Origin: Hydrogenophaga palleronii NBRC 102513
GTDB taxonomy: Bacteria; Pseudomonadota; Gammaproteobacteria; Burkholderiales; Burkholderiaceae_C
Length of the DNA stretch: 64,000 nt
Reading direction: 5' to 3'
Assembly: GCF_001571225.1 (NCBI RefSeq)
Contig: NZ_BCTJ01000001.1
Location: 124,001 to 188,000 of the forward strand
The translations under genes were made by a program, and so were the position numbers. Under the pieces are notes generated by a model. That model ran no database searches. It saw only the letters and a list, made by a program, of their open reading frames with translations, and was not told the DNA's origin. Positions 34,734 through 43,598 of this stretch are shown piece by piece (position 1 is the first letter of the stretch; each line of letters starts with the position of its first letter).

Positions 34734-36287
34734 ATGAGCCAGGACATTCTGATCAATTGGTCGCCGCAGGAAACGCGCGTGGCGGTGGTGGAGCAGGGCG
34801 CCGTGCAGGAGGTGCACCTGGAGCGCACGCTGGAGCGCGGCCTGGTCGGCAACATCTACCTCGGCAAGGTCTCGCGCGTGCTGCCCGGCATGCAGTCGGC
34901 CTTCATCGACATCGGCCTGGACCGCGCAGCATTCCTGCACGTGGCCGACCTGATGCCCAACATCGCCGCCAAACACGCCACGCCCCGCGCCCCGGTGCCA
35001 CCGCCGCCGGCCGCGCCGCAGACCGACACACCCGGCGCCAACGGCGCCACCAAGCTGCTGGCACCCAACCCGGTGCTGCCGATCGAACGCCAGATCTTCG
35101 AAGGCCAGGCGCTGATGGTGCAGGTGTTGAAGGACCCGATTGGCACCAAGGGTGCGCGGCTCACTGCGCAGATCAGCATCGCCGGGCGCTTGCTGGTGTT
35201 CCTGCCGCAGGACAACCACATCGGCGTGTCGCAGAAGATTCCGCCGGCCCAGCGCGAATCGCTGCGCCAGCGCCTCGTGCGCCTGACCGCCACGGCCGAT
35301 GGCAGCCCGGCCGGTGGCTTCATCCTGCGCACCAACGCCGAGGATGCGAGCGACGAGGAACTGGTGGAAGACACCGCCTACCTGCGCAAAACCTGGCTGC
35401 GCATCAAGGAAGCCGCCACGCGCCAGCCGCCGGCCACGCTGCTGCACGAAGACCTGAACCTGATGCAACGCGTGCTGCGCGACCTGGTGGGCGTGGACAC
35501 GCAGTCGATCCGCATCGACTCGCGCGAGCAGCACGGCCTGCTGGCCGGCTTTGCCGCCGAATTCATGCCCGACACAGTGGCCAAGCTGCAGCACTACAGC
35601 GGTGAGCGGCCGATTTTTGACCTCTTCAACGTCGACGAGGACATCGTGCGCGCGCTCAGTCGCCGGGTGGACCTGAAGTCGGGCGGCTATCTGGTGATCG
35701 ACCAGACCGAGGCCCTGACCACGGTGGACGTGAACACCGGTGGTTTCGTCGGGGCACGCAATTTCGACGACACAGTGTTCCGCACCAACCTGGAGGCGGC
35801 GCAGGCGATTGCGCGCCAGCTGCGCCTGCGCAACCTGGGTGGCATCGTGATCGTGGACTTCATCGACATGGTGCGCGACGACCATCGGGAGGCGGTGCTC
35901 ACCGAGTTCCGCAAGCAGCTCGCGCGCGACCGCGTGAAAACCATGACGGGCGGTTTCTCGCAGCTCGGCCTCGTGGAAATGACGCGCAAGCGCACGCGCG
36001 AGTCGCTGGCCCACATGCTCAGCGAGGCCTGCGAGGCCTGCGGTGGCCGGGGTGTGGTGAAGACCGCGCGCAGCGTGTGTTACGACATCCTGCGCGAAAT
36101 CCTGCGCGAGGCGCGCGCCTTCAACCCGCGTGAGTTCCGCGTGGTCGGTTCGCCCAAGGTCATCGAGCTGTTCCTCGACGAGGAACGCGCCCATCTGGCG
36201 GGCCTGTCGGACTTCATCGGCAAACCGATCTCCCTGCAGAGCGAGAGCTCGATGACGCAGGAGCAGTACGACATAGTGCTTTTGTAG
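34734..36287 (+). CDS. rng: Ribonuclease G
   Basis: RNase E/G family endoribonuclease, 517 residues, without the long RNase E C-terminal scaffold. The S1 domain (about 35-130) starts VGNIYLGKVSRVLPGMQSA. The S1 region contains a Pro/Ala-rich insert of about 30 residues (PRAPVPPPPAAPQTD) starting near residue 85. The catalytic DNase I-like part has TVDVNTGGFVG and IVIVDFIDMVRDDH with the metal-binding Asp residues, and the Zn-link-like CEACGGRG is near 430. It processes 16S rRNA 5' ends and mRNAs. It ends the yebC-rng run. Confidence 0.95.
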   Translation: MSQDILINWSPQETRVAVVEQGAVQEVHLERTLERGLVGNIYLGKVSRVLPGMQSAFIDIGLDRAAFLHVADLMPNIAAKHATPRAPVPPPPAAPQTDTPGANGATKLLAPNPVLPIERQIFEGQALMVQVLKDPIGTKGARLTAQISIAGRLLVFLPQDNHIGVSQKIPPAQRESLRQRLVRLTATADGSPAGGFILRTNAEDASDEELVEDTAYLRKTWLRIKEAATRQPPATLLHEDLNLMQRVLRDLVGVDTQSIRIDSREQHGLLAGFAAEFMPDTVAKLQHYSGERPIFDLFNVDEDIVRALSRRVDLKSGGYLVIDQTEALTTVDVNTGGFVGARNFDDTVFRTNLEAAQAIARQLRLRNLGGIVIVDFIDMVRDDHREAVLTEFRKQLARDRVKTMTGGFSQLGLVEMTRKRTRESLAHMLSEACEACGGRGVVKTARSVCYDILREILREARAFNPREFRVVGSPKVIELFLDEERAHLAGLSDFIGKPISLQSESSMTQEQYDIVLL

Positions 36288-36289
36288 CC

Positions 36290-36354
36290 TCCCGCGCTGC
36301 CTGCAGCGTCACCCCCCAAGGGGGCGCACCTGGCGGCCCGGCGGAGCCGGTTCC
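36290..36354. repeat. Dispersed palindromic repeat, copy 1
   Basis: Just after rng: CGCTGC..CAGCG, then CACCCCCCAAGGGGGCGCAC, then CCCGGCGGAGCCGG. The same blocks occur, inverted, at 49311-49380. The ordered hairpins suggest a REP-like intergenic element; it could also act as a terminator for rng and msbA, though it lacks a T run. Confidence 0.6.
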
Positions 36355-36445
36355 ACGGGTGCTCTGGACAAGTCGCTTCGCGCTGGAAAGACCGACGGGT
36401 ACGCCTCGCGCGGCCCGCCATGCGGCAGAGAGGCGTCCTCGACGC

Positions 36446-38251
36446 TTACTCGCTCTCGGGCCGAAAGCTCTGCGCGTGCAGCCGGGCGTACAGGCCGTCG
36501 GCCTGCAGCAGCTCGCGGTGCGTGCCCTGTTCGCGGATGCGACCGTCGGCCAGCACCACCACGCGGTCTGCGTGTTCAATCGTCGAGAGCCGGTGCGCGA
36601 TCACCAGGGTGGTCCGGCCCTTCATGAGCCGGGACAGCGCATCCTGCACCAGGCGTTCGGACTCGTTGTCCAGGGCAGAGGTGGCTTCGTCCAGGATCAG
36701 CACCGGCGCGTCCTTGTAGATCGCGCGTGCGATCGCCAGCCGCTGGCGCTGGCCGCCCGACAGTTCGGCGGCGTTGTGCCCCACGGTGCTGTGCATGCCT
36801 TGCGGCAGGCGGCCGATGAGTTCACCCAGGTTGGCCGATTCGAGTGCTGCCTGCACCCGCGCCTCGTCAATCTGGGTGTCGGCCGCGCCCAGCGCCACGT
36901 TGGCCGCCAGCGTGTCGTTGAGCATCACCACGTCCTGGCTCACCATGGCGTACTGGCGGCGCAGGCTGCGCAGTTCCCAGTCGGCCAGCGGCACGCCATC
37001 GAGCAGCACTTCGCCACGCTCGATTTCCACGAAGCGCGGCAACAGGTTCACCAGCGTGGTCTTGCCGGAGCCCGACGGGCCGACAAAGGCCACCACCTCG
37101 CCCGGGCGGATGTCCAGCGACACACCACGCAGGGCGACCAGGCTGTCGTCGTCGGTGCGCGCCGGTGCGCCGTCCTTCTCCGGGTAACGCACCCAGACGT
37201 CGCGCAGCGAGATCGAGCCACTCACGCGGTCGGCGGTGTGGCTGCCGCTGGTTTGTTCGGGGGTATTCTCGATCAGCTCCAGGCCACGCTCCAGGGCCGC
37301 CAGGCCACGCGTGATGGGTGAGGCGATTTCGGCCAGGTGCCGGATCGGCGTGATCAGCATCAGCATGGCGGTGACGAAAGCGACAAAGTTGCCCACCGTC
37401 ACGCCGCTGCTGCTGCTCTGCCACAGCGCCACCGCAATGACGGCCGACAGCGCGGCCGAGGCCAGCAGCTGCGTCAGCGGCGTCATGGCGCCGGTCGCGA
37501 TGGTGGACTTGAGCGCCAAGCGGCGCAGCGCCACGCTCAGCACGTCAAAGCGCTGGGTCTGCCGCTCCTGCGCGCCGTGCAGCCGCACCATGCGGTGGGC
37601 GAGGGCGTTTTCCTCCACCACATAGGCCAGCTCGTCGGTGGCCTGCTGGCTGTCGCGCGTGAGCTTGTAGAAGCGGCGCGAGAGCACGCGCATGATGAGG
37701 ATCAGCCCGGGGAAAATCATCAGCACGATCAGCGTGAGCTTCCAGTTCAGGTACAGCAGGTAGCCGAGCAGGGCGACCACCGCCAGGCTGTCCTTGGTGA
37801 GCGTGAGCAGCGCCGTCACCAGCAGCTGCGAGCCGGTCTGCACCTCGTAGACCAGGGTGTTGGACAGCTTGCTCGCACTCTGCCGGGCGAACAGCGTCAT
37901 CTGCGCGTCGTTGAGCTTGATGAACATGGCGCGCCGCAGGTTGAGCAGGCCCAGGCTGGCGGTGTGCGAGAGCGCGTACTGGGCCACGAAGCCGGCCAGG
38001 CCACGCACGCCGAACAGGCCCATCAGCGCCACGGGCACCATCCAGAGCGCGATGTTGCCCGAGGCAAAGCCGCGGTCCAGCAAGGTCTTGAGCAGGGCAG
38101 GGATCAACGGCTCGGTCAGCGCACCGATCAGTGTGCAAAAGGCCGCGAGCGCGATGCCGGTCTTGGCGGAACGGAAGTAGGGCCACATCCGCAGCAGGCG
38201 CTGGGTGATGGTGCCGGCCGGGGGCTGGTGCGAGGCTTTGGGTTCGGTCAA
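36446..38251 (-). CDS. msbA: Lipid A export ABC transporter MsbA
   Basis: A 601-residue half transporter that flips core-lipid A across the inner membrane. Six membrane helices lie in the first 330 residues. The nucleotide-binding domain follows, with Walker A GPSGSGKTTLV (about 390), signature LSGGQRQRLAIARA (about 494) and Walker B PVLILDEATSALD. It fits the lipid A genes lpxK and kdsB elsewhere in the window. It is divergent from tolB, with a 198-bp gap. Confidence 0.94.
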   Translation of the reverse strand: MTEPKASHQPPAGTITQRLLRMWPYFRSAKTGIALAAFCTLIGALTEPLIPALLKTLLDRGFASGNIALWMVPVALMGLFGVRGLAGFVAQYALSHTASLGLLNLRRAMFIKLNDAQMTLFARQSASKLSNTLVYEVQTGSQLLVTALLTLTKDSLAVVALLGYLLYLNWKLTLIVLMIFPGLILIMRVLSRRFYKLTRDSQQATDELAYVVEENALAHRMVRLHGAQERQTQRFDVLSVALRRLALKSTIATGAMTPLTQLLASAALSAVIAVALWQSSSSGVTVGNFVAFVTAMLMLITPIRHLAEIASPITRGLAALERGLELIENTPEQTSGSHTADRVSGSISLRDVWVRYPEKDGAPARTDDDSLVALRGVSLDIRPGEVVAFVGPSGSGKTTLVNLLPRFVEIERGEVLLDGVPLADWELRSLRRQYAMVSQDVVMLNDTLAANVALGAADTQIDEARVQAALESANLGELIGRLPQGMHSTVGHNAAELSGGQRQRLAIARAIYKDAPVLILDEATSALDNESERLVQDALSRLMKGRTTLVIAHRLSTIEHADRVVVLADGRIREQGTHRELLQADGLYARLHAQSFRPESE

Positions 38252-38449
38252 GTGCGGTTCGCTTCAGGAAATCGTGCCGATCGGCGGAACAATGCGGCGG
38301 AATAGGGATCAAGCACCGATGCGTTGCGGCTGGCGCAGGGCGGCGTGCACACATCTTGTCACGGAAGGCCCTGAACGCTCCGTTATTATCAGTTGATTGG
38401 TTACACGCGCTCCGCACGTGGCAACCCAAGGACAAACGACACACCCGAG

Positions 38450-39766
38450 ATGCTGGATTTGAACCGAAACGACATGCTGGCCCACCTACCGAGGCGTTCC
38501 GTTCTCGGCCTGGTTTCTTCCCTCCCCCTGCTTGCCCTGTCGCTCACACCAGCGCACGCCCAGTTCCGGGTCGAGGTGGCCGGTGTCGGTCTGACCCAGT
38601 TCCCGTTCTCCGTGGTGGGTTTCCGCGGCAACGACGCCACGAGCGAAAACATCGCCGCCATCGTGCGCGCCGACCTGGAGCGCAGCGGCCAGTTCCGTTT
38701 TGTCGATCCGGCCGCTGGCGGCCTGGACGAAACCTCGCGCCCCGACCTCGGACCCTGGCGCGAACGCGGTGCCGACTCCCTGCTGACCGGCAGCGTCACG
38801 CGCCTGGCCGATGGCCGCTTCGACGTGCGCTTCCGCCTCTGGGACGTGGTGCGCGGACAAGACCTCGGCGGCCTGAGCTATCCCGTCGGTGCACAAGACC
38901 TGCGGCTCGCAGCGCACCGCGTGGCCGACCATGTGTTCGAGAAGATCACCGGCGTCAAGGGCGTCTTCTCCACGCGCATTGCCTACGTCACCAAGGCCGG
39001 CTCGCGCTACAACCTGTGGGTGGCGGACGCCGACGGCGAAAACGCCCGCGCGGCGCTCACCAGCCCCGAACCCATCATCTCGCCGAGCTGGGCGCCAGGC
39101 GGCACGCAGCTGGCCTACGTGTCCTTCGAGGCCCGCAAGCCGGTCATCTACGCGCACGACGTGGCCACCGGCAAGCGCCGCCTGCTGGCCAACTTCCGCG
39201 GATCCAACAGCGCGCCCTCGTGGTCGCCGGACGGCCGCCTGGTGGTCGCCACGCTGTCGATCTCGGGCAACGCGCAGGTCTACGTCATGGACGCCAACGG
39301 TGGCGAGCCGCGCCGCCTGAGCCAGTCGGGCAGCATCGACACCGAGCCGGTGTTCAGCCCCGATGGCAAGAGCATCTACTTCGTGAGCGACCGCGGTGGT
39401 TCACCCCAGGTCTATCGCATGAGCGCGCAGGGCGGCAACGCACAACGCCTGACCTTCACCGGCAACTACAACATCTCGCCCGCGCCGAGCCCGGACGGGC
39501 GCTGGCTGGCCTTCATCTCGCGCGTCAACGGCGCGTTCCGCCTGCATGTGATGGACCTTGCCAGCGGCACCGTGACCGCCCTGAGCGAGTCCAGTGGCGA
39601 CGAGAGCCCGAGCTTCGCGGCCAACAGCCGCATGATCATCTACGCCACCCGAGACAAGGGGCAAGAGGCGCTCATGACCACCACGGTCGACGGGCGCATC
39701 AAGACCCGGCTGGCAGGTTCCCAGGGCGACATCCGCGAGCCCGAGTGGGGCCCCTTCCTCAAATAA
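38450..39766 (+). CDS. tolB: Tol-Pal system protein TolB
   Basis: Periplasmic beta-propeller protein of about 438 residues that links Pal to the Tol motor. A signal sequence (RRSVLGLVSSLPLLALSL, cleaved after AHA) precedes the N domain QFRVEVAGVGLTQFPFSV. The propeller repeats follow: SPSWAPGGTQLAYVS, APSWSPDGRLVVAT, EPVFSPDGKSIYFVS, SPAPSPDGRWLAFIS. The start is uncertain: ATG 38450 or ATG 38474 (MLAHLPRRS); the frame is open to 38393. In many relatives tolQ, tolR and tolA precede tolB directly; here msbA diverges instead. Confidence 0.94.
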   Translation: MLDLNRNDMLAHLPRRSVLGLVSSLPLLALSLTPAHAQFRVEVAGVGLTQFPFSVVGFRGNDATSENIAAIVRADLERSGQFRFVDPAAGGLDETSRPDLGPWRERGADSLLTGSVTRLADGRFDVRFRLWDVVRGQDLGGLSYPVGAQDLRLAAHRVADHVFEKITGVKGVFSTRIAYVTKAGSRYNLWVADADGENARAALTSPEPIISPSWAPGGTQLAYVSFEARKPVIYAHDVATGKRRLLANFRGSNSAPSWSPDGRLVVATLSISGNAQVYVMDANGGEPRRLSQSGSIDTEPVFSPDGKSIYFVSDRGGSPQVYRMSAQGGNAQRLTFTGNYNISPAPSPDGRWLAFISRVNGAFRLHVMDLASGTVTALSESSGDESPSFAANSRMIIYATRDKGQEALMTTTVDGRIKTRLAGSQGDIREPEWGPFLK

Positions 39767-39848
39767 GCGAACGGGGCGGCCCTGTGGCCACGCCCGATCA
39801 CGCCACCCCGGTTTTGCACAACGCCTCTTCTTCCTAAAGGACATTTCC

Positions 39849-40430
39849 ATGCAACACATTCACCTTTCTGCGCAACGCACCCAAACCCTGTCTGCCCGCT
39901 GGGTGCGCCTGGTCGCTGGCCTCGGTCTCGTCGCCGTGCTGGCCGCCTGCGGTTCCAGCGTGAAGCTCGACGACGTGCCGGTGGAAGACCGCACGGGCAG
40001 TGCCGCCGGTGCGGGCGGTGCCGGTGGCCAGTCGGGCGCCGTGGACCCACGTGGTGTGTCCGGCGTGGCCGTCAACGGTGCCGATGCACAGCAGCCGAAC
40101 GCGCTGACCCGCATCGTCTACTTCGACTACGACAGCTTTGAAGTCAAGGGCGAGTTCGCCGCCACGCTGGAAGCCAACGCGCGTTACCTCAACGCCAACC
40201 GCAGCCGCCGCGTGAACCTGGAAGGCCACACCGACGAGCGCGGTGGCCGTGAATACAACCTGGCCCTGGGCCAGAAGCGTGCCGAAGCCGTGCGCCGTGC
40301 ACTCTCGCTGCTGGGCGTGACCGACGCACAGATGGAAGCCGTGAGTTTCGGTGAAGAGAAGCCTGCCCAGGTCGGCTTCGACGAAGCCGCATTCAGCAAG
40401 AACCGCCGCGTTGAACTGACCTACCGTTGA
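39849..40430 (+). CDS. pal: Peptidoglycan-associated lipoprotein Pal
   Basis: A 193-residue outer-membrane lipoprotein. The lipobox LVAVLAAC places the lipidated Cys at 34. A Gly/Ala-rich linker follows, then an OmpA-like domain: RIVYFDYDSFEVKGEF, NLEGHTDERGGREYNLALG and NRRVELTYR. It binds peptidoglycan and TolB to brace the outer membrane during division. It lies 82 bp after tolB and directly before cpoB. Confidence 0.96.
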   Translation: MQHIHLSAQRTQTLSARWVRLVAGLGLVAVLAACGSSVKLDDVPVEDRTGSAAGAGGAGGQSGAVDPRGVSGVAVNGADAQQPNALTRIVYFDYDSFEVKGEFAATLEANARYLNANRSRRVNLEGHTDERGGREYNLALGQKRAEAVRRALSLLGVTDAQMEAVSFGEEKPAQVGFDEAAFSKNRRVELTYR

Positions 40431-40435
40431 GCACC

Positions 40436-41218
40436 ATGGTGAACCGCGTTCGTCTCGCCACCGGTACGTTCGGCGCCAGCGCCCTGGCGCTGGCGGCCTT
40501 GTGGCCGCTGCAGGCCCACGCCTTGTTCGGCGACGACGAGGCCCGCCGGGCCATCGTCGAGCTGCGCCAGAAGGTCGATGCCGGCCAGCAGGCTTCCAAC
40601 GCCGCGAACGCCGAAGCACGCGAAAGCAATGCGGCCACCCGCCGCAGCCTGCTCGAACTGTCGAACCAGATCGAACAGGTGCGCGCCGAACTGGCCCGCA
40701 TGCGCGGCCAGAACGAGCAGCTCGCGCGTGAGGTGTCCGAGCTGCAGCGCCAGCAGAAGGACGTGCAGGCCGGGGTGGACGAACGTTTGCGCCAGGTCGA
40801 ACCCCAGCGCATCGAGCACGACGGCCAGAGCTTCACCGTCGCGCCGAACGAAAAGCGCGACTTCGACGCCGCCATGGACCTGCTGCGCAAGTCGGAGTTC
40901 GGCCCCGCCGCGTCGGCCTACAACGCCTTCCTGCAGCGTTATCCGGCCAGTGGTTACCGTGCCTCGGTGCTGTACTGGTTGGGCAACGCGCAGTACGCCA
41001 GCAAGGCCTACAAGGAATCCGTCGAGAGCCATCGCCGCCTGGCAACCGAGTTCCCGACGCATCTGCGCACGCCCGAGGCCATGCTGGCCATGGCCAACAG
41101 CCAGATCGAACTCAAGGATGCACGCGCCTCGCGTCGCACCCTGGAGGATCTGGTGAAGGCCTACCCCAACTCCGAAGCCGCAGCTGCAGGCCGCGAACGC
41201 CTCGCCCGCCTGCGCTGA
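40436..41218 (+). CDS. cpoB: Tol-Pal system protein CpoB (YbgF)
   Basis: A 260-residue periplasmic protein: signal peptide (ALALAALWPLQAHA), an N-terminal coiled coil with RRAIVELRQKVDAGQQ and EQVRAELARMRGQNEQL (about 37-110), then C-terminal TPR repeats (about 140-258), including ASVLYWLGNAQYASKAYKE. CpoB coordinates outer-membrane constriction with peptidoglycan synthesis. ATG 40436 is preferred; a TTG at 40427 overlapping the pal stop is also open. Confidence 0.93.
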   Translation: MVNRVRLATGTFGASALALAALWPLQAHALFGDDEARRAIVELRQKVDAGQQASNAANAEARESNAATRRSLLELSNQIEQVRAELARMRGQNEQLAREVSELQRQQKDVQAGVDERLRQVEPQRIEHDGQSFTVAPNEKRDFDAAMDLLRKSEFGPAASAYNAFLQRYPASGYRASVLYWLGNAQYASKAYKESVESHRRLATEFPTHLRTPEAMLAMANSQIELKDARASRRTLEDLVKAYPNSEAAAAGRERLARLR

Positions 41219-41290
41219 CGCGCGAGGGATGGCGCAGCGCCTTGCCCCTGCCGGGGTGGGGCCTGCTGGCCGCCTCCTACAATGGCGGCC

Positions 41291-42403
41291 ATGGACATCG
41301 CCGACTTTCAACAACTGCAGACCCAGGTGCTCTGGGCTGCCTTCGCCGTGGCCGTGGTCTTCGGCTTCATCGCCCAGCGCACGCACTTCTGCACCATGGG
41401 TGCCATCAGCGACATCGTGAATATGTCGGACTGGACCCGCATGCGCATGTGGGGCATGGCCGTCGGCGTGGCCATGGTGGGTTTTTATGGCATGGCCTGG
41501 CTGGGCTGGATCGATGGCGGCAAGTCCATCTACACCGCGGGCCGCATCATCTGGCTGTCGGCTCTGACCGGTGGTGCCGTGTTCGGCTTCGGCATGGTGC
41601 TGGCTTCGGGTTGCGGCAGCAAGACGCTGGTGCGCATCGGTGCCGGCAGCCTGAAATCGCTGGTGGTGTTTTTCGTCATGGGGCTGGCGGCCTTTGCCAC
41701 CCTGCGCGGCGTGTTCGCCGTGGCGCGCGTGAACAGCGTCGACAAGATCGCCTTTGAGATTCCCGCCGGGGGTGCCGTGCCGTCCTGGATTGCCAGTGGC
41801 CTGGGCCTGGACCCGGCGCTCACCGGCCTGCTGCTGGCGCTGCTGGTGGGTGGGGCGCTGGTGTTGTGGGCCTTGCTCGGCACCGACTTCCGAAACGCCA
41901 ACAACCTGTTGGGCGGGCTTGGCATCGGCCTGGCCGTGGTGGCCATGTGGTGGGTCAGCGGGCACCTGGGCTTTGTGCCCGAGCACCCCGAGACGCTGGA
42001 CGCGGTGTACCTCGCGTCGAACTCCGGCCGCATGGAGTCACTGACCTTCACTGCGCCCATGGCCTACACGCTGGACTGGCTGATCTTCTTCAGCGACACC
42101 TCCAAGCTGTTGACCTTTGGCGTGGTCACGGTGGTGGGCGTGGTGGTGGGCTCGTTCGTGTGCACGCTGATGGAGCGCAACTTCCGGTGGGAAGGTTTTC
42201 GCAGCACACAAGACACCGCATTGCACATCGTCGGCGGCGCCTGCATGGGCATCGGCGGCGTGACAGCCCTAGGTTGCACCGTGGGGCAGGGCCTCTCCGG
42301 CCTGTCCACGCTCAGCCTGCTCAGCGCGATTGCCGTCACCGGCATCGTGCTGGGCGCGGTTGGCGGCTTCCGTTTTCAGATGTGGCTGCTGGACCGCGAG
42401 TGA
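41291..42403 (+). CDS. YeeE/YedE family sulfur-compound transporter
   Basis: A 370-residue membrane protein of the YeeE/YedE (DUF395) family with about nine hydrophobic segments. Conserved cysteines sit in the pore motifs THFCTMGAISD (about 29-39), VLASGCGSKTLVRIG, and ALGCTVGQGLSG near the C terminus, as in thiosulfate transporter YeeE. It is probably an importer of thiosulfate or another sulfur compound; no TusA gene is adjacent. ATG 41291 gives the family N terminus MDIADFQ. An ATG at 41282 is possible, but TACAAT at 41278-41283 looks like a -10 element overlapping it. Confidence 0.9.
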   Translation: MDIADFQQLQTQVLWAAFAVAVVFGFIAQRTHFCTMGAISDIVNMSDWTRMRMWGMAVGVAMVGFYGMAWLGWIDGGKSIYTAGRIIWLSALTGGAVFGFGMVLASGCGSKTLVRIGAGSLKSLVVFFVMGLAAFATLRGVFAVARVNSVDKIAFEIPAGGAVPSWIASGLGLDPALTGLLLALLVGGALVLWALLGTDFRNANNLLGGLGIGLAVVAMWWVSGHLGFVPEHPETLDAVYLASNSGRMESLTFTAPMAYTLDWLIFFSDTSKLLTFGVVTVVGVVVGSFVCTLMERNFRWEGFRSTQDTALHIVGGACMGIGGVTALGCTVGQGLSGLSTLSLLSAIAVTGIVLGAVGGFRFQMWLLDRE

Positions 42404-43230
42404 ACGCAGCCATCACCAGCGAGGTGTTTGAACGCCGCTTCGGCGGCCTGCGTCGGCTGTATGGCGTCGAGGGTGCGCAGCGCATCTTTGATGCCCATGT
42501 GGTGGTGGTCGGCATCGGTGGTGTGGGGTCGTGGGCGGTGGAAGCCCTGGCGCGCAGTGGTGTGCGGCGGCTGACGCTGGTGGATCTGGACCACGTGTCC
42601 GAGTCCAACATCAACCGCCAGATCCACGCCCTGGAACCCACGCTGGGCCAGGCCAAGGCCGAAGCCATGCGCGAGCGCATCGCCTTGTTTCACCCCGGTT
42701 GTGTGGTCGATGTGATCGACGACTTTGTCACCGCCGACAACTGGCCGGCCCTGTTCGATGCGTTGCCCGACCGGCCGGGTCTTCCGTCGGCGCTGATCGA
42801 CGCCTGCGACAACGTGCGCGCCAAAACCGCGCTGGCGAACTGGGCGGTTGAACAGTCGGTGCCTTTCGTCACCGTCGGTGCCGCCGGCGGCAAGCGCCTG
42901 CCGCAAGCGGTGGAGGTGGCCGACCTGGCGGAGACCACACACGACCCCTTGCTCGCTCAACTGCGTTACCGCCTGCGCAAGCACCACCAGGGCGCACGCG
43001 CCGGCCGCATGGGCGTGAACTGCGTGTTCAGCCGCGAGGCGGTGGCGCCGCCCGATGCCTCGTGCGGCATCGATGGAGCCGATGGCTCGCTCAACTGCCA
43101 CGGCTACGGGTCTGCTGTGAGCGTGACGGCCACTTTTGGCCTGTGCGCTGCGGGCTGGGTGATGAATGCGTTGGCATCCGATGCAAAAAAATCGCGAACA
43201 GTGAAAAGCCGCTTGGCAATGACGCTATAA
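42400..43230 (+). CDS. tcdA: tRNA threonylcarbamoyladenosine dehydratase
   Basis: E1-like enzyme TcdA (CsdL/YgdL), 276 residues, which cyclises t6A37 of tRNA in an ATP-dependent reaction. The nucleotide-binding motif is VVVGIGGVGSWAVEALARSG (36-55), followed by LVDLDHVSESNINRQIHAL and IDACDNVRAK. The start is GTG 42400, overlapping the previous gene by 4 bp. It lies directly upstream of two tRNA-Lys genes, themselves potential t6A37 carriers; their promoter overlaps its 3' end. Confidence 0.94.
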   Translation: MNAAITSEVFERRFGGLRRLYGVEGAQRIFDAHVVVVGIGGVGSWAVEALARSGVRRLTLVDLDHVSESNINRQIHALEPTLGQAKAEAMRERIALFHPGCVVDVIDDFVTADNWPALFDALPDRPGLPSALIDACDNVRAKTALANWAVEQSVPFVTVGAAGGKRLPQAVEVADLAETTHDPLLAQLRYRLRKHHQGARAGRMGVNCVFSREAVAPPDASCGIDGADGSLNCHGYGSAVSVTATFGLCAAGWVMNALASDAKKSRTVKSRLAMTL

Positions 43231-43231
43231 T
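43226..43231 (+). promoter_or_regulatory. Probable -10 element for the tRNA-Lys genes
   Basis: Consensus TATAAT at the very end of tcdA, 79 bp upstream of the first tRNA. A clear -35 at the ideal spacing is not seen (GTGAAA at 43201 is 19 bp away). Confidence 0.5.
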
Positions 43232-43304
43232 TTGAGGCTTGGCGTAGTAGTCGAACAGACTCGAACCCGGTGCAAGCCACCGGAATTCACGCAAATTCCC
43301 TTCG

Positions 43305-43380
43305 GGGGCGTTAGCTCAGTTGGTAGAGCAGCGGACTCTTAATCCGTAGGTCGAGTGTTCGAGTCACTCACGCCCCACCA
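43305..43380 (+). tRNA. tRNA-Lys (CTT)
   Basis: Cloverleaf of 76 nt. Acceptor GGGGCGT pairs with ACGCCCC, the D arm is AGCTCAGTTGGTAGAGC, the anticodon loop is CTCTTAA with anticodon CTT, and the T arm is GAGTG-TTCGAGT-CACTC. The encoded 3' end is ACCA. The body is nearly identical to the second tRNA 54 bp downstream except at anticodon position 34 and in the variable/T arm. Confidence 0.95.
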
Positions 43381-43434
43381 CCGTCATCGAGTACGAGTTT
43401 GCACAGCCGTGTGGCTTTGCAAACCAGTTTTGAT

Positions 43435-43510
43435 GGGACGTTAGCTCAGTTGGTAGAGCAGCGGACTTTTAATCCGTTTGTCACTGGTTCGACCCCAGTA
43501 CGTCCTACCA
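43435..43510 (+). tRNA. tRNA-Lys (TTT)
   Basis: Cloverleaf of 76 nt. Acceptor GGGACGT pairs with ACGTCCT (terminal G-U), the anticodon loop is CTTTTAA with anticodon TTT, the T arm is ACTGG-TTCGACC-CCAGT, and CCA is encoded. It is probably cotranscribed with tRNA-Lys(CTT). Confidence 0.96.
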
Positions 43511-43513
43511 AAC

Positions 43514-43549
43514 AAAAAAAGCCCTGATCGCAAGATCAGGGCTTTTTTT
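43514..43549. terminator. Bidirectional terminator after the tRNA-Lys pair
   Basis: A7-GCCCTGATC-GCAA-GATCAGGGC-T7: a perfect stem with T runs on both strands, 4 nt past the second tRNA and 50 bp past the convergent GlsB-like gene. Confidence 0.93.
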
Positions 43550-43598
43550 CTGCGCGCTTGGCTGGCAGCAAGTGGCCGTTTAGGCCACCTCACTGCGC

